64,000 nucleotides of DNA, taken from assembly GCF_000374645.1 (NCBI RefSeq), contig NZ_KB894803.1:62001-126000 (forward strand), in the 5' to 3' direction. The notes below the pieces were generated by a model that made no database searches, had not been told where the DNA came from, and saw only the letters and a list, made by a program, of their open reading frames with translations. Positions 7,940 to 17,211 of this stretch are shown here, piece after piece; the stretch's first letter is position 1, and each line of letters starts with the position of its first letter. Source of the DNA: Arhodomonas aquaeolei DSM 8974 (GTDB taxonomy: Bacteria > Pseudomonadota > Gammaproteobacteria > Nitrococcales > Nitrococcaceae). The position numbers and the translations under genes were made by a program.

Positions 7940-9283
7940 TCAGGTGCGGATCTCGCTGACCCGGCCGGTGGCGTCGACCACCGATTCCGCGTAGCGGTTG
8001 ACCTCCGCCATGGTCTCGCCGGTCTCCCGGGTCAGCGCGACCCCCTGGCGGACGTGCTCGAGCAGGCCCTCCATCTGCGCGACGAAGTCGCGGGTGCGCC
8101 GTTGCACGTCCGCGACCATCCCGGAGATCTCCGTGGTCTCGCTCGCCGTGCGCTCGGCGAGCTTGCGCACCTCGTCGGCGACCACGGAGAAGCCGCGACC
8201 GGCGTCGCCCGCGCGCGCCGCCTCGATGGCGGCATTCAGCGCCAGCAGGTTGGTCTGGTCGGCCACACCGCGCACCGCGGCCACGATCGCCGAGATGCGC
8301 TCGGCGTTATCGTCGAGCCCCTCGGCCTCCGTGGTGGCCTGCTCGATGCGCTCCGACATCCGCTGGATCTCCTCCAGCGAGCGGTTCACCGTGTCCACCC
8401 CGGCCCGGGAGCGTTCCGCGCTCTGGCGGGAGACGTCCAGGGCGTAGGCCGCGCTCTCGCGCTCGGTTTCCTGGCGATGGACCTCGTCGGTGATGTCGGT
8501 GGCGAACTTGATGACCCCGACCACGCGGCCGTCGTCGTCGAAGACCGGGTTGTAGCTCGCCTGCAGCCAGCGTGCACTGCCGTCACGGGCGCGCCGCTGC
8601 ACCCGGTCGGCATAGTATTCACCGGCGCGGAGCCGCTTCCAGAACGCTGCATAGTCGTCACTGCCGGCGAACTCCGGGGGGCAGAACTCGCGGTGATGGA
8701 CGCCCTCGATGCTGCCGGCGTCATACCCCATGAGCCGGCGGAAGTTCTCGTTGGCCTTGCGCAGGGTGCCGTCGACGGTGAACTCCGCGACCGCCATCAC
8801 CCGGTCCAGGGCGCCGATGATCGCGCGGTCCCGAATGCCCTTGTTGACCCGTTCGGTGATGTCGCTGGCGATCTTGATCACGCTCGCCGTCTGTCCGTCG
8901 TCGTCCATCACCGGGTTGTACGACGCCTCCAGCCATACCGTCCGGCCTTGCGCATCGAGGCGTCGTACCCGCCCCTGCTGGGGATCGCCGCGGCGCAGGG
9001 CCGCCCAGAATGCCTCGTAGTCGGCGCTCGCCGCGTACTGCGCGTCGCAGAAACGCTGGTGGGGCACGCCCTGGAGCGAATCCGGGTCGGCATAGCCGAG
9101 GATTTCCGCAAAGCGCTGGTTGGCGTGGGTGATCCGGCCGCGGAGGTCGAAGTGCACGACACCCATGGCGGTCTCCATCGCCCGGCGTTCTGCACGCAGG
9201 CGCCGGGATTCTTCCTCGAGGCTCGCGACGTATTCACGATACGCGGCGGTGGTGATACCGGGGAGGCGGGCGCTGATAGGCAT
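7940..9283 (-). CDS. soluble methyl-accepting chemotaxis protein with two PAS domains
   Basis: This 447-residue transducer lacks any signal peptide or membrane segment. It has two tandem PAS domains (about residues 35-150 and 155-275), each with the same core (WLEASYNPV / WLQASYNPV) and a C-terminal PAC strand. A chemotaxis signalling domain follows (about 280-447) with the conserved hairpin tip (NLLALNAAIEAARAGDAGRGF). BdlA- and Aer-like soluble receptors have this layout and sense redox or small ligands in the cytoplasm. It converges on the MocR gene with a 6-bp gap and shares orientation with the c-di-GMP genes upstream, so it could link motility to the same cues. Whether the PAS domains bind heme or flavin cannot be read from the sequence. 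Confidence 0.9.
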   Translation of the reverse strand: MPISARLPGITTAAYREYVASLEEESRRLRAERRAMETAMGVVHFDLRGRITHANQRFAEILGYADPDSLQGVPHQRFCDAQYAASADYEAFWAALRRGDPQQGRVRRLDAQGRTVWLEASYNPVMDDDGQTASVIKIASDITERVNKGIRDRAIIGALDRVMAVAEFTVDGTLRKANENFRRLMGYDAGSIEGVHHREFCPPEFAGSDDYAAFWKRLRAGEYYADRVQRRARDGSARWLQASYNPVFDDDGRVVGVIKFATDITDEVHRQETERESAAYALDVSRQSAERSRAGVDTVNRSLEEIQRMSERIEQATTEAEGLDDNAERISAIVAAVRGVADQTNLLALNAAIEAARAGDAGRGFSVVADEVRKLAERTASETTEISGMVADVQRRTRDFVAQMEGLLEHVRQGVALTRETGETMAEVNRYAESVVDATGRVSEIRT

Positions 9284-9643
9284 AGACGCATTTCCACGGT
9301 GACCGGGGCCGCAACGCTGCCGAAAGCGGGTGCGCCACCGGACGGCCGGTGTTCTCTTACTGTGGTTGTAAAATTCTTGTACAGCATTATGAGTTATTTG
9401 TACATTTAGTTCAATCCCGGACTATTCGGGTGGGCCGACGGGGTGGGGCCATCGGGCGCCGCCCGGGAGACCGCGTCGGCCCGGCGGACGAGGCCCGTCA
9501 CGCCAGGGCCGCAGGGCGATCCGGCGGGTCATTGCATCCGTGGACCGGAGGGCGGATGTGTCGGTGCGCCGGGGCGGGCGGTGGTCGCGTTTACCGCGCC
9601 GCGGCCGGAAGACGCTGGCAGCCGGTGCGCGGGGCCCGTCCTT
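9284..9643. other. 360-bp intergenic region between MCP and phytochrome genes
   Basis: No gene is supported. The MCP promoter must lie here. An AT-rich core at about 9355-9415 contains two TTGTACA repeats (9377-9383, 9398-9404). The rest is GC-rich with no clear structure. Confidence 0.6.
9377..9404. promoter_or_regulatory. paired TGTACA palindromes upstream of MCP
   Basis: TTGTACA occurs at 9377-9383 and 9398-9404, exactly 21 bp apart, in the only AT-rich patch of this spacer and about 95-120 bp upstream of the MCP start. TGTACA is itself a palindrome. Tandem sites two helical turns apart suggest cooperative binding by a dimeric regulator; its identity is unknown. Confidence 0.3.
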
Positions 9644-11669
9644 TCAAGCGCTACCGTCGGCGAAACGGTAGGTGTTGCCGCCGCTGCCCTTGGCGGCGTA
9701 CATCGCCTGGTCCGCCTGCTGCATCAGCGCCTCGGGCGAGGCGTCGATCTCGGGAAAGATCGCGATGCCGATGCTGCAGCCCACGGCGTGAGTGACCTCG
9801 TCGACGGTCACCGGGTGCGCGGCGAGCTCGATGACCCGCTCGGCGAGCACCTCCCCGGCGTGACGCCACTGGCGATGGGTGTTCACCCGGGCGACCACGA
9901 CGAACTCGTCGCCGCCGACCCGGCCCACGGAGTCGGATCCGCGCAGGGTCCCGGCGAGGCGTTCGGCCAGGATCTTCAGCACCTCGTCGCCGACGCCGTG
10001 GCCGTAGGCGTCGTTCACCGGCTTGAAGCCGTCCAGATCGATGAACAGGCACAGCACCGCGGTGCCGTCGCGTTGCGCCTCGTCGGTGGCCTTGTGCAGC
10101 CGGTCCATCACCAGCGTGCGGTTGGGCAGTTCGGTGAGGTCGTCGTGGGTAGCCATGCGTCGCAGGGTGCGCTCGCGGATGCGCGCGGCGCGGTATTCGC
10201 TGGCGAGCTGCATGCGCAGCAGCTCGCGGAGGCGGTACGCGGCCCGCCGCTGGGGGATGCGCCAGGTCTCGCTGGTGCCCCGCACCTCCTCCAGCCACAG
10301 CTCGAAGGAGCCGCGGGGGGTCAGGCGTGTGGCCCCGTCCGTGTCGTCCGCGCCGGGTTTCTCGGGGTTGCCGGCCCACGGGATGGAGAAGGGGTTCTCG
10401 CCGCGCAGCCACAGGCAGTAGTCCTCGCCGTCCCGGGAGATCGGCAGGTACATGTAGCCGGCGATCCAGGCGTCCGCCCTGTCTTCCGGGCGGATATCCG
10501 CGGCGAGGCGGTCGCTGTGGACGAGCCGGTCGTTGGCCGGCGTCGCGGCGTGGGCCACGATCCGATCCTCGGTCGTCGTGGCGATCCGCTCGCCCAGCAC
10601 GGTCCGGTTGTCCGCGATGTGGAGGACCAGCGAACGGCTGCGGAAGGCCCCGAGCAGCCGTTCGCTGTGCGAATGCATGGCCTCGGCGAGTTCGTTCCCG
10701 GACTGCAGCAGGCCGCGCAGGCTGTCGATCTCCTCGACCGCGGCGGCGGTCTCAGCGTCGATCTCGCGGCGCAGGTGCGACTCGATCTGCAGCCCGAGCA
10801 TGCGCGCGACGGTGTCGCAGAACTGGCGCAGCGGCTGTGGCATGGCCTTGGGCGTGTCGGACTGGCACACGATCATGCCCCAGAGCTCGCCCTCCACCAG
10901 CAGCGACATCACCAGCGTTGCCGTCACGCCCATGTTGCGCAGGTACTCCAGGTGCACCGGGGAGACCGAGCGCAGCAGACAGTCGCTCATGTCCAGCGGC
11001 CGATCCGTGCCGGAGATCAGGGCGGTGGGCGTGTACTCGATGTCCGGGATCACGCGGATGCGGTTGCGCCGGTAGAGGGCCCGGGCCTGGGCCGGGATAT
11101 CCGTGTGGGGGAAGTGATGGCCCTCGAAGCGCGGCGGCACACCGTTGGTGGTCTCGGCCACCACGTCGCCGTTCCAGGCATCGTCGAAACGGTAGGCGAG
11201 CACGCGCATGTAGCCGGTGGCCGCGGCGATCTCCTCCACCGCCAGGGTCAGGAGCTCCTCCGAGCCCGTTGCCTTGCCGGTGCGTGAGATGGCCGAGACC
11301 TGGTGCTGCAGCAGCGTCCGGGAGAGCTCGATGGGGCTGTCCGGCTCCAGCTCGGCGACCAGCTCGCTGCCGACCCGGTGGACGGTCACCGAGACCGCCC
11401 GTTCCCCTGCTCTTCCCGCCTTCAGCGTGCCGCTGGTCACGCGGTGACCGTTGTCGAGGCCCCTTGCCGCCTCGCGGATGACGCTGGCCAGCCCGTCGCC
11501 GGTGAGTCCGGCCAGCGGGCGGTTCAGGCAGGCCTCCGGCGGGGTGTCGGCCGCTGTCGCCGTCACTGACGAGCATCAGGCCGAACGGCTGGATCTGTCC
11601 GGGTACGTGGATGGGTTCGCGGTCGCAGTGGCTGAGGTCGATATCGGTGATTCCGCCCTCCTGGCTCAT
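9644..11669 (-). pseudogene. bacteriophytochrome-GGDEF diguanylate cyclase, frameshifted in the PAS domain
   Basis: Read across one frameshift, this is a red-light photoreceptor with a c-di-GMP output. The first frame, starting at ATG 11669, encodes the biliverdin-attachment region HCDREPIHVPG with the conserved cysteine (residue 15), then IQPFG. The reading then moves by one base between about 11540 and 11566. The second frame continues as RPLAGL, a GAF domain (PHTDIPAQAR, the chromophore-pocket motif), a PHY domain with its tongue (PRGSFELW) and an intact GGDEF domain (RVGGDEF). Compared with known phytochromes, about 5-14 residues of the PAS core (the usual VLQxSAN stretch) are missing at the junction. 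Starting at the GTG at 11566 would lose the chromophore cysteine. The ATG overlaps the EAL gene's stop (ATGA). It may be a real inactivation or an assembly deletion; no bphO heme oxygenase is in the window. Confidence 0.8.
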
Positions 11670-13405
11670 GCCGGGGTGTCGGTGATGTCGGCGTCGTCGG
11701 TGTCGAGTATGTGGCGCTTCGGCCAGCCCTCGCGCATCAGCGCCTCGGCCTGCGCCGCTTCCACCGGCCGGGCGATGTAGAAGCCCTGGGCGGCGTCGCA
11801 GTCGAGGCGGCGCAGCTGTATCAGGGTCCTGGCGTCCTCCACGCCCTCGCCCACCACCTCCAGTCCGAGGTCGTGGGCCATCTGGATGATGCGGCGCACG
11901 AGCGCGAAGTCGTAGGGCTGGTTGGGCATGCCCGTGATGAACGAGCGGTCCAGCTTGAGGGTGGTGATGGGCAGAGAGCGGAGGTAGGCCAGCGAGGCAT
12001 AGCCGGTGCCGAAGTCGTCCACCGCGATGCCGACGCCGGCCTCGCGCAGCGCTTCCAGCTGCCTGAGGCGGGAGCCCTTCACGTTGAGCAGCGAGCGCTC
12101 GGTGATCTCCAGCTCCAGGCCGCACGGGTCGATCCCCAGGCCCACGAGGCGGTCGTTGATGAAACGCAGCAGGTGGTCGCTGTTGAGGTTGCGCGCCGAG
12201 AGGTTCACCGCCACCGAGGCACTCGTGCCGTTGGCGTGCCACTCCGCGAGCTGGGTGAGTGCCTGCTCGACGGTCCAGCGCGTGAAGGTGTCCACCATCC
12301 GGGTCTGCTCGATCATCGGGATGAAGGTCCCCGGGCTCACGAGTCCGCGTTCCGGGTGCTGCCAGCGTGCCAGGGCCTCCGCGCCGCGCAGTCGCCGGGT
12401 GCGCAGGTCGAGGCTCGGCTGGAAGACCAGCCGGAACTCGTTGTCCGCGATCGCCCGCTCGACTTCGCCGAGGAGCTTGAGGCTGTGCTGGAAGTCCGAT
12501 TCCTTGCGGTAATTGTAGACCGCGACCTCGGAGCCTTCCGCCACCGCGCGATTGGCGGCGACATCCGCCTTGGAGACCAGCTCGGCCGGGTCGGTCTCCT
12601 CGGCGCGCTCCCGGGCGATGCCCGTGGCGATGTCGAGGAATACCGGTACCCCGTCGAGCTCCACCGGCGAGCCCGCGAGGCGGTCGATCTCCGCCATCAG
12701 CTCGCGGCGGGTCACGCCGCCGGCGCCGTCGTGGACGATCGTCATCCGGTCCGGGCCGCTGCGTCCCACGAACAGTCCCGCGCCGAAACGCTTGCGCAGC
12801 GAGTCCGCGAAGGTCCGGAACACCAGTGCCGTGTTGCGGTGGCCGAAGGTCTCCACCAGCTTGTCGTGGTTCTGGACCCGCAGCGCGATCACGGTCACGC
12901 GGTCGCGTTCGCCCGCGTCGCGGCGGCGGCTCAGGCGGTTGAGGTGGCGGCGTATCGCGGTGAGGTTGGGCAGCGACGAGAGCGGGTCGCGGAAGCGCAG
13001 GTCCGTGAGCCGCTCCGCCTGGACCCGGCTCTGGTGCACGGCATAGCCGACCAGCCCGCCGACGGCGGCAAACCACAGCGTGCGCACGCCCCAGTGGAGT
13101 GCCAGCTCCCCGGCGGAGCGCTGGATTTCACCGGTCCCGACCCCGAGCACCGGCCCGACCAGGATGCCCGCTGCCATTCCCGTGAGCAGGCCCGCGCGGG
13201 CGCCGTGGGCGTAGGCCGCCAGCAGGATGGGGGCGTACATGAAGTGGGTCACCACGCTTGGCGGGCCGCCGTCCAGGACGATGAACAGCGACGCACAGGC
13301 GGCCAGCAGCACGATGGCGAGGGTGGTACGGGTACCCCTGCGGGGAAGCGCGCGCAGGAGGTGGGGCAGCGAGTCCGTGGACGCGGCTGGTGAGGTCTGC
13401 GACAT
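11666..13405 (-). CDS. membrane GGDEF(degenerate)-EAL c-di-GMP phosphodiesterase
   Basis: This 579-residue protein has about four N-terminal membrane helices (residues 28-125). A GGDEF-like domain follows whose signature is degraded to GPDRM (in RSGPDRM), and then a complete EAL domain with EAL in GAEALARW, LEITERSLL, DDFGTGYASLAYL, LKLDRSFI and QGFYIARP. The cyclase half should be inactive, perhaps retained to bind GTP as a regulator, while the EAL half should hydrolyse c-di-GMP to pGpG. Its stop codon overlaps the start of the phytochrome-cyclase gene by the ATGA arrangement, so a phosphodiesterase and a cyclase are translationally coupled. It is divergent from the MASE1 histidine kinase across 343 bp. 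Confidence 0.9.
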   Translation of the reverse strand: MSQTSPAASTDSLPHLLRALPRRGTRTTLAIVLLAACASLFIVLDGGPPSVVTHFMYAPILLAAYAHGARAGLLTGMAAGILVGPVLGVGTGEIQRSAGELALHWGVRTLWFAAVGGLVGYAVHQSRVQAERLTDLRFRDPLSSLPNLTAIRRHLNRLSRRRDAGERDRVTVIALRVQNHDKLVETFGHRNTALVFRTFADSLRKRFGAGLFVGRSGPDRMTIVHDGAGGVTRRELMAEIDRLAGSPVELDGVPVFLDIATGIARERAEETDPAELVSKADVAANRAVAEGSEVAVYNYRKESDFQHSLKLLGEVERAIADNEFRLVFQPSLDLRTRRLRGAEALARWQHPERGLVSPGTFIPMIEQTRMVDTFTRWTVEQALTQLAEWHANGTSASVAVNLSARNLNSDHLLRFINDRLVGLGIDPCGLELEITERSLLNVKGSRLRQLEALREAGVGIAVDDFGTGYASLAYLRSLPITTLKLDRSFITGMPNQPYDFALVRRIIQMAHDLGLEVVGEGVEDARTLIQLRRLDCDAAQGFYIARPVEAAQAEALMREGWPKRHILDTDDADITDTPA

Positions 13406-13748
13406 GTCCCGGTGGTTCCCCGCGGTGTCCTGGGTGGCATTCAGCCGGATCGTGGTACGTCCGCGAACCCGTTCCCGGGGCTCCGGCGGACGCTGCGCCG
13501 GGCGATTGCCCGGGGGCCGGTCACCATGTGCGCCCTCCTGCGATCGTGACAGGTTTCATTCTATAGAAGGTGGGGGGAGGTTCAAGGAATCTTCCGACAG
13601 GAAGGCTACAAAAACGACGTTAACAGTATTATCGCGACAAAAACGCACACGATCGCGCGCTTTTCCCGCACGGAGCAGGTCTGTCGCCATAGCGCCATTG
13701 CGGCCATCCCGTATTGGCCGCCCCGGGGGCGCTGACTAGACTTCGGGG
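13406..13748. other. 343-bp divergent intergenic region
   Basis: No gene is supported between the EAL gene and the histidine kinase. From about 13550 to 13660 the sequence is AT-rich, with a short hairpin (CTTCC/GGAAG, 13591-13604) and ACAAAAACG repeated at 13608-13616 and 13637-13645. These are plausible promoter or operator elements for one or both genes. Confidence 0.55.
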
Positions 13749-15404
13749 ATGACCCTGCATCGCATGCCACTGCCGGACGTCGCTCCCGTCTCCGCACGGG
13801 CGCTGCTGCGCGGCGCCGCGGCCGTGCTGATGCCGGCCCTGGCCTACTGGCTGGCCGCCCGCGTGGGCATGGTCTTCCTCATCGAACGGGCCGGCGTGAG
13901 CCTGCTCTGGCCCGCCGCCGGGGTCGCACTCGCCCTCGCCTGCCGGTTCGGTCCCCTCGCCGCCGCCGGTGCCGCGCTGGGGGCGCTGGGGGCCCACCTG
14001 GAGTCCGGCCACGACCTCCCGGCGTCGGTGGCCGTGGCCATCGGCATGGGGCTGGCCCCGTGGCTCGGCGCGGAGCTGATCGCCCGGGCACGGGTCCGTT
14101 TCGCCCTCGACCGGCCCTCGGACGTACTGGGCTTCCTGCTCGCCGGCGCACTGCCCTCCAGCGTCGCGAGCTCGCTGTTCGGGGCCGGTGTGCTCTGGCT
14201 CGCGGGCATCGCACGCTGGCCGGGCTTTCCGTCCCTGTGGTGGCTCTGCTGGATTGCGGACCTAATGGGAATCCTCCTGCTCGCACCGGCGCTGCTGGTC
14301 TCGCGGCCGCGGGGGCTCGGCCGGCGGGGCTGGCTGGAGGCGGGGGTGATCGCCGTGCTGACGCTGCTTGCGGCGGTGGTGGTCTACGGCGAGTGGCTGC
14401 CGCCGGACGCCATGCTCGGGCGGCCGCTGTCCTACCTGATCTTCCCGCTGGTGATCTGGGCGGCGATGCGCCTGGGGCCGGCGCTCACGGTGTGGCTGCT
14501 GCTGTTCCACGCCGCCATCGCCGCGGGTTTCACCGCCATGGATTCGGGGCCCTTCGCCCACGGGGCACTGAGCCAGGAGCTGCTGGCCCTGCACGCCCAT
14601 CTCGCCATGGTCAGCCTCACCGGGCTGCTGCTCGCCGCCTCCATCGCCGGACGCCGCCAGGCCGAGGAGCGCGCCCGCGCCTATCTCGACGAGCTCGCCC
14701 ACGCCGGGCGGGTCAGCGCGATGGGGGAGATGGCGGCGGGGCTGGCCCACGAGCTCAACCAGCCGCTGTGCGCCATCGCCACCTACGCCCAGGCCGCCCG
14801 CCGGCTGGCCGGTGACGACACCGATCCGACCCTGGTCCGGGCGCTGGAGCGGCTGGACGACAACGCCCGCCGTGCCGGCGGGATCATCCGCCAGATGCGC
14901 AATTTCGTGCGCGGCGGCGAGCCCGAGAGCGAGCGCGTCGCCACCAACACGCTGGTCCGCGAGGGCCTGGCGCTCACCGCGGCGGCCGTGCGCCAGGGCG
15001 GCGTGGCCCTGCGTCTGCACCTCGATCCGGACGTGCCCGACGTGCGCGTGGCGACGGTCCAGATCCACCAGGTGCTGGTGAACCTCGTGCGCAATGCCGT
15101 GGAGGCCCTCGCCGCCGTGCCGGAGGCGCGGCGGCGCCTGGAGGTGATCACCGCGCGGCGCGCGGACGCACGGGTGGAGGTCACGGTGACGGATACCGGC
15201 CCGGGGATCCCGGCCCGCCTGCGCGATGCCCTGTTCGAGCCCTTCGTCAGCGGCGGCGGCGAGGGCATGGGCCTGGGGCTGTCGGTCTCGCGCTCGATCA
15301 TCCGGCATCATGGCGGCGAGCTTCGCTTCGAGGATCGGCCCGGCGGCGGCTGCCGCTTCAGTTTCGACCTGCCGGCGGCAGGGGGGAGGGAGTCGGATGG
15401 CTGA
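13749..15404 (+). CDS. MASE1-domain sensor histidine kinase
   Basis: This 551-residue membrane kinase has a MASE1-like N-terminal sensor of about eight hydrophobic helices (residues 20-300), with no large periplasmic loop, then a short linker and a FixL/NtrB-type kinase core. The phosphorylated histidine is H334 in GLAHELNQPL. The ATPase domain has the N box (NLVRNAVEAL), G1 box (DTGPGIP) and G2 box (GEGMGLGLS). The gene overlaps its response-regulator partner by 8 bp (15397-15404), so the two form a two-component pair. The membrane sensor suggests an intramembrane or membrane-state cue, which cannot be identified. The start ATG at 13749 directly precedes the first hydrophobic stretch. Confidence 0.9.
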   Translation: MTLHRMPLPDVAPVSARALLRGAAAVLMPALAYWLAARVGMVFLIERAGVSLLWPAAGVALALACRFGPLAAAGAALGALGAHLESGHDLPASVAVAIGMGLAPWLGAELIARARVRFALDRPSDVLGFLLAGALPSSVASSLFGAGVLWLAGIARWPGFPSLWWLCWIADLMGILLLAPALLVSRPRGLGRRGWLEAGVIAVLTLLAAVVVYGEWLPPDAMLGRPLSYLIFPLVIWAAMRLGPALTVWLLLFHAAIAAGFTAMDSGPFAHGALSQELLALHAHLAMVSLTGLLLAASIAGRRQAEERARAYLDELAHAGRVSAMGEMAAGLAHELNQPLCAIATYAQAARRLAGDDTDPTLVRALERLDDNARRAGGIIRQMRNFVRGGEPESERVATNTLVREGLALTAAAVRQGGVALRLHLDPDVPDVRVATVQIHQVLVNLVRNAVEALAAVPEARRRLEVITARRADARVEVTVTDTGPGIPARLRDALFEPFVSGGGEGMGLGLSVSRSIIRHHGGELRFEDRPGGGCRFSFDLPAAGGRESDG

Positions 15405-16059
15405 GGAAAACGCGGTGCCGACGGTGTTCGTGGTCGACGACGACCCGGACGTGCGCGATGCGCTGGCGATGCTGCTTACCGCCGCCGGGCGGCCGGTGGA
15501 GACGTGGCCCAGCGCCGACGACTTCCTCGCCGGCTGCGCCCCGGAGCGGCGGGGCTGCCTCATCCTGGATGTCCGCCTGCCCGGGATGAACGGCCTCACC
15601 GCCCAGCAGGCGCTCGCCAGCCGTGGCTATACGCTGCCGGTGATCTTCATCTCCGGCCACGGCGACATCCCCATGGCCGTGCGCGCGGTCAGCGCCGGGG
15701 CGCTGGACTTCCTGGAGAAGCCGTTCAGCGATACGGCGGTGCTCGACTGCGTCGACCGGGCCCTCGCCGAGGACGAGCACCGGCGCGGCGAGCGCGAGCG
15801 CATCCTCGGCATCGAGCGCCGGCTGGCCCGGCTCACCCCGCGGGAGCGCGAGGTCATGGACCGGCTCGTCGAGGGCAAGGTCAACAAGATCGTCGCCCGC
15901 GAGCTCGACTGCTCCACCCGCACGGTGGAGATCCATCGCGCCCGGGTGCTGCACAAGATGGGTGTGGCCAATGTCTCCCAGCTCGTGCGCTACGTCCTCG
16001 GTCACCCGGACTATCCCGGTGCCGCCGCCCCGGCGGAGGAAGAGGAGAGCGGCGGCTAG
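15397..16059 (+). CDS. FixJ/NarL-type response regulator
   Basis: This 220-residue regulator has a receiver domain with the acidic pocket (VDDDPD) and the phospho-acceptor D58 (LILDVRLPGMNG). The switch lysine is in FLEKPF. It ends in a LuxR-type helix-turn-helix (about residues 150-205; LTPREREVMDRLVEGKVNKIVA, STRTVEIHRARVLHKMG). FixJ- and TodT-like regulators share this pattern. The ATG at 15397 is preceded by GGGGGGAGGGAG and overlaps the kinase gene, indicating translational coupling. The last about 15 residues are an acidic tail. Targets are unknown; the divergent EAL/phytochrome unit is the nearest candidate. Confidence 0.9.
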   Translation: MAEENAVPTVFVVDDDPDVRDALAMLLTAAGRPVETWPSADDFLAGCAPERRGCLILDVRLPGMNGLTAQQALASRGYTLPVIFISGHGDIPMAVRAVSAGALDFLEKPFSDTAVLDCVDRALAEDEHRRGERERILGIERRLARLTPREREVMDRLVEGKVNKIVARELDCSTRTVEIHRARVLHKMGVANVSQLVRYVLGHPDYPGAAAPAEEEESGG

Positions 16060-16158
16060 CCGGGGCGTTCGGGTAACGTTTCCGCGGCCGTCATGGGCGT
16101 CTCCCGGCCCGTCCGGCGGCGCGGGCGACAGGCGGGGATGCGCCATTGCACGTATGCC

Positions 16159-16187
16159 TAGGCAGCCCCGTCTCCAGGGGGTATAAT
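16159..16187 (+). promoter_or_regulatory. candidate promoter for oxyR
   Basis: A perfect -10 box TATAAT lies at 16182-16187, with TAGGCA (4 of 6 matches to TTGACA) at 16159-16164 and a 17-bp spacer. The predicted start is about 40 bp before the oxyR ATG. A weak -35 fits an activator- or self-controlled promoter. Confidence 0.45.
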
Positions 16188-16232
16188 TGCTTCTGTCAAT
16201 TGTATAAATGGGTTTTGATTGACGGGAGTGAG

Positions 16233-17174
16233 ATGGTCCATATCAATTTCCGCGACCTGCGCTACCTGGTGGCCGTTGCCGACCATCGACACTTCGGCCG
16301 GGCCGCCGCCGCCTGCTACGTGAGTCAGCCGACGCTGAGTACCCAGATCAAGAAGCTGGAGCAGTACCTCGGCGTCCAGCTCGTGGAGCGGACCAACAAG
16401 CAGGTCATGCTCACCCCGATCGGCAAGATGATCGCCGAGCGGGCCCGTCACGTGCTCAACGAGGTCTCGGACATCGTCGACAGTGCCCGCGCCGCTGGTG
16501 ATCCGATGGTCGGGGACCTGCGCCTGGGACTGATACCGACCATCGGTCCGTACCTGCTGCCCCACCTCATCCCGGCCCTGCGCAGTACCTATCCGAACCT
16601 GCGCCCGCTGCTCTACGAGCAGCAGACGGCGGATCTGCTGGAGCGCCTGCGTCGCGGCGAGCTCGACGCGGCGGTGATGGCGGTGCCGGTCCCCGGCGAG
16701 GGGCTCCTGCACGCGAGCCTGTTCCACGAGCCGTTCTATCTGGCGATGCCCCACGATCATCCACTGGCGCGCAAGCCGGAGGTCTCGCTGGGTGACATCG
16801 AGTCCGAGCACATCCTCCTGCTGGAGGAGGGGCACTGCCTGCGCGACCAGGCGCTGGATGTCTGCAACATGGTCGGCGCCCGCGAGGACGCCGGGTTCCG
16901 CGCCACGAGCATGGAGACCCTGCGGCAGATGGTCGCCGCCGGTGCCGGCATCACCCTGCTCCCGGCCCTGGCGGCCAAGGCCGCCGTCGGCCAGCCGGAC
17001 AGCAACGCGGTGGTGCTGCGCTCGTTCGTCGACGCCCGCCCGACGCGGGAGATGGCGCTGTACTGGCGCAAGGGCTCGGCCCGCGAGCCCACCATCCGCG
17101 CCATCGCCGAGGTGATCCACGGCCTGGAGGCGGTCCACGAGCTTTCCGGGGAAGCGGTTGAGCTTGCCGGGTGA
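16233..17174 (+). CDS. oxyR: hydrogen peroxide-sensing LysR regulator OxyR
   Basis: This 313-residue LysR-family protein has an N-terminal winged helix (FGRAAAACYVSQPTLSTQIKKLE) and the redox centre typical of OxyR: C202 and C211 in GHCLRDQALDVC, matching C199 and C208 of E. coli. Peroxide oxidises the pair to a disulphide and turns the protein into an activator of antioxidant genes. The ATG at 16233 is used because GGGAG precedes it and MxxINFRDLRYLVAVA is the family N-terminus. No peroxidase or catalase gene is adjacent. uvrD starts 37 bp downstream on the same strand and may be cotranscribed, which would tie DNA repair to oxidative stress. Confidence 0.95.
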   Translation: MVHINFRDLRYLVAVADHRHFGRAAAACYVSQPTLSTQIKKLEQYLGVQLVERTNKQVMLTPIGKMIAERARHVLNEVSDIVDSARAAGDPMVGDLRLGLIPTIGPYLLPHLIPALRSTYPNLRPLLYEQQTADLLERLRRGELDAAVMAVPVPGEGLLHASLFHEPFYLAMPHDHPLARKPEVSLGDIESEHILLLEEGHCLRDQALDVCNMVGAREDAGFRATSMETLRQMVAAGAGITLLPALAAKAAVGQPDSNAVVLRSFVDARPTREMALYWRKGSAREPTIRAIAEVIHGLEAVHELSGEAVELAG

Positions 17175-17211
17175 GCCGACGCGGGTCCCCGCTCTGATAC
17201 AATCCGCGGGC

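Noticed and set aside
9644-11566. Starting the phytochrome gene at GTG 11566 as an intact shorter gene
   Set aside because: This would drop the biliverdin cysteine and the start of the PAS domain, which are clearly encoded just upstream in another frame and coupled to the EAL gene.
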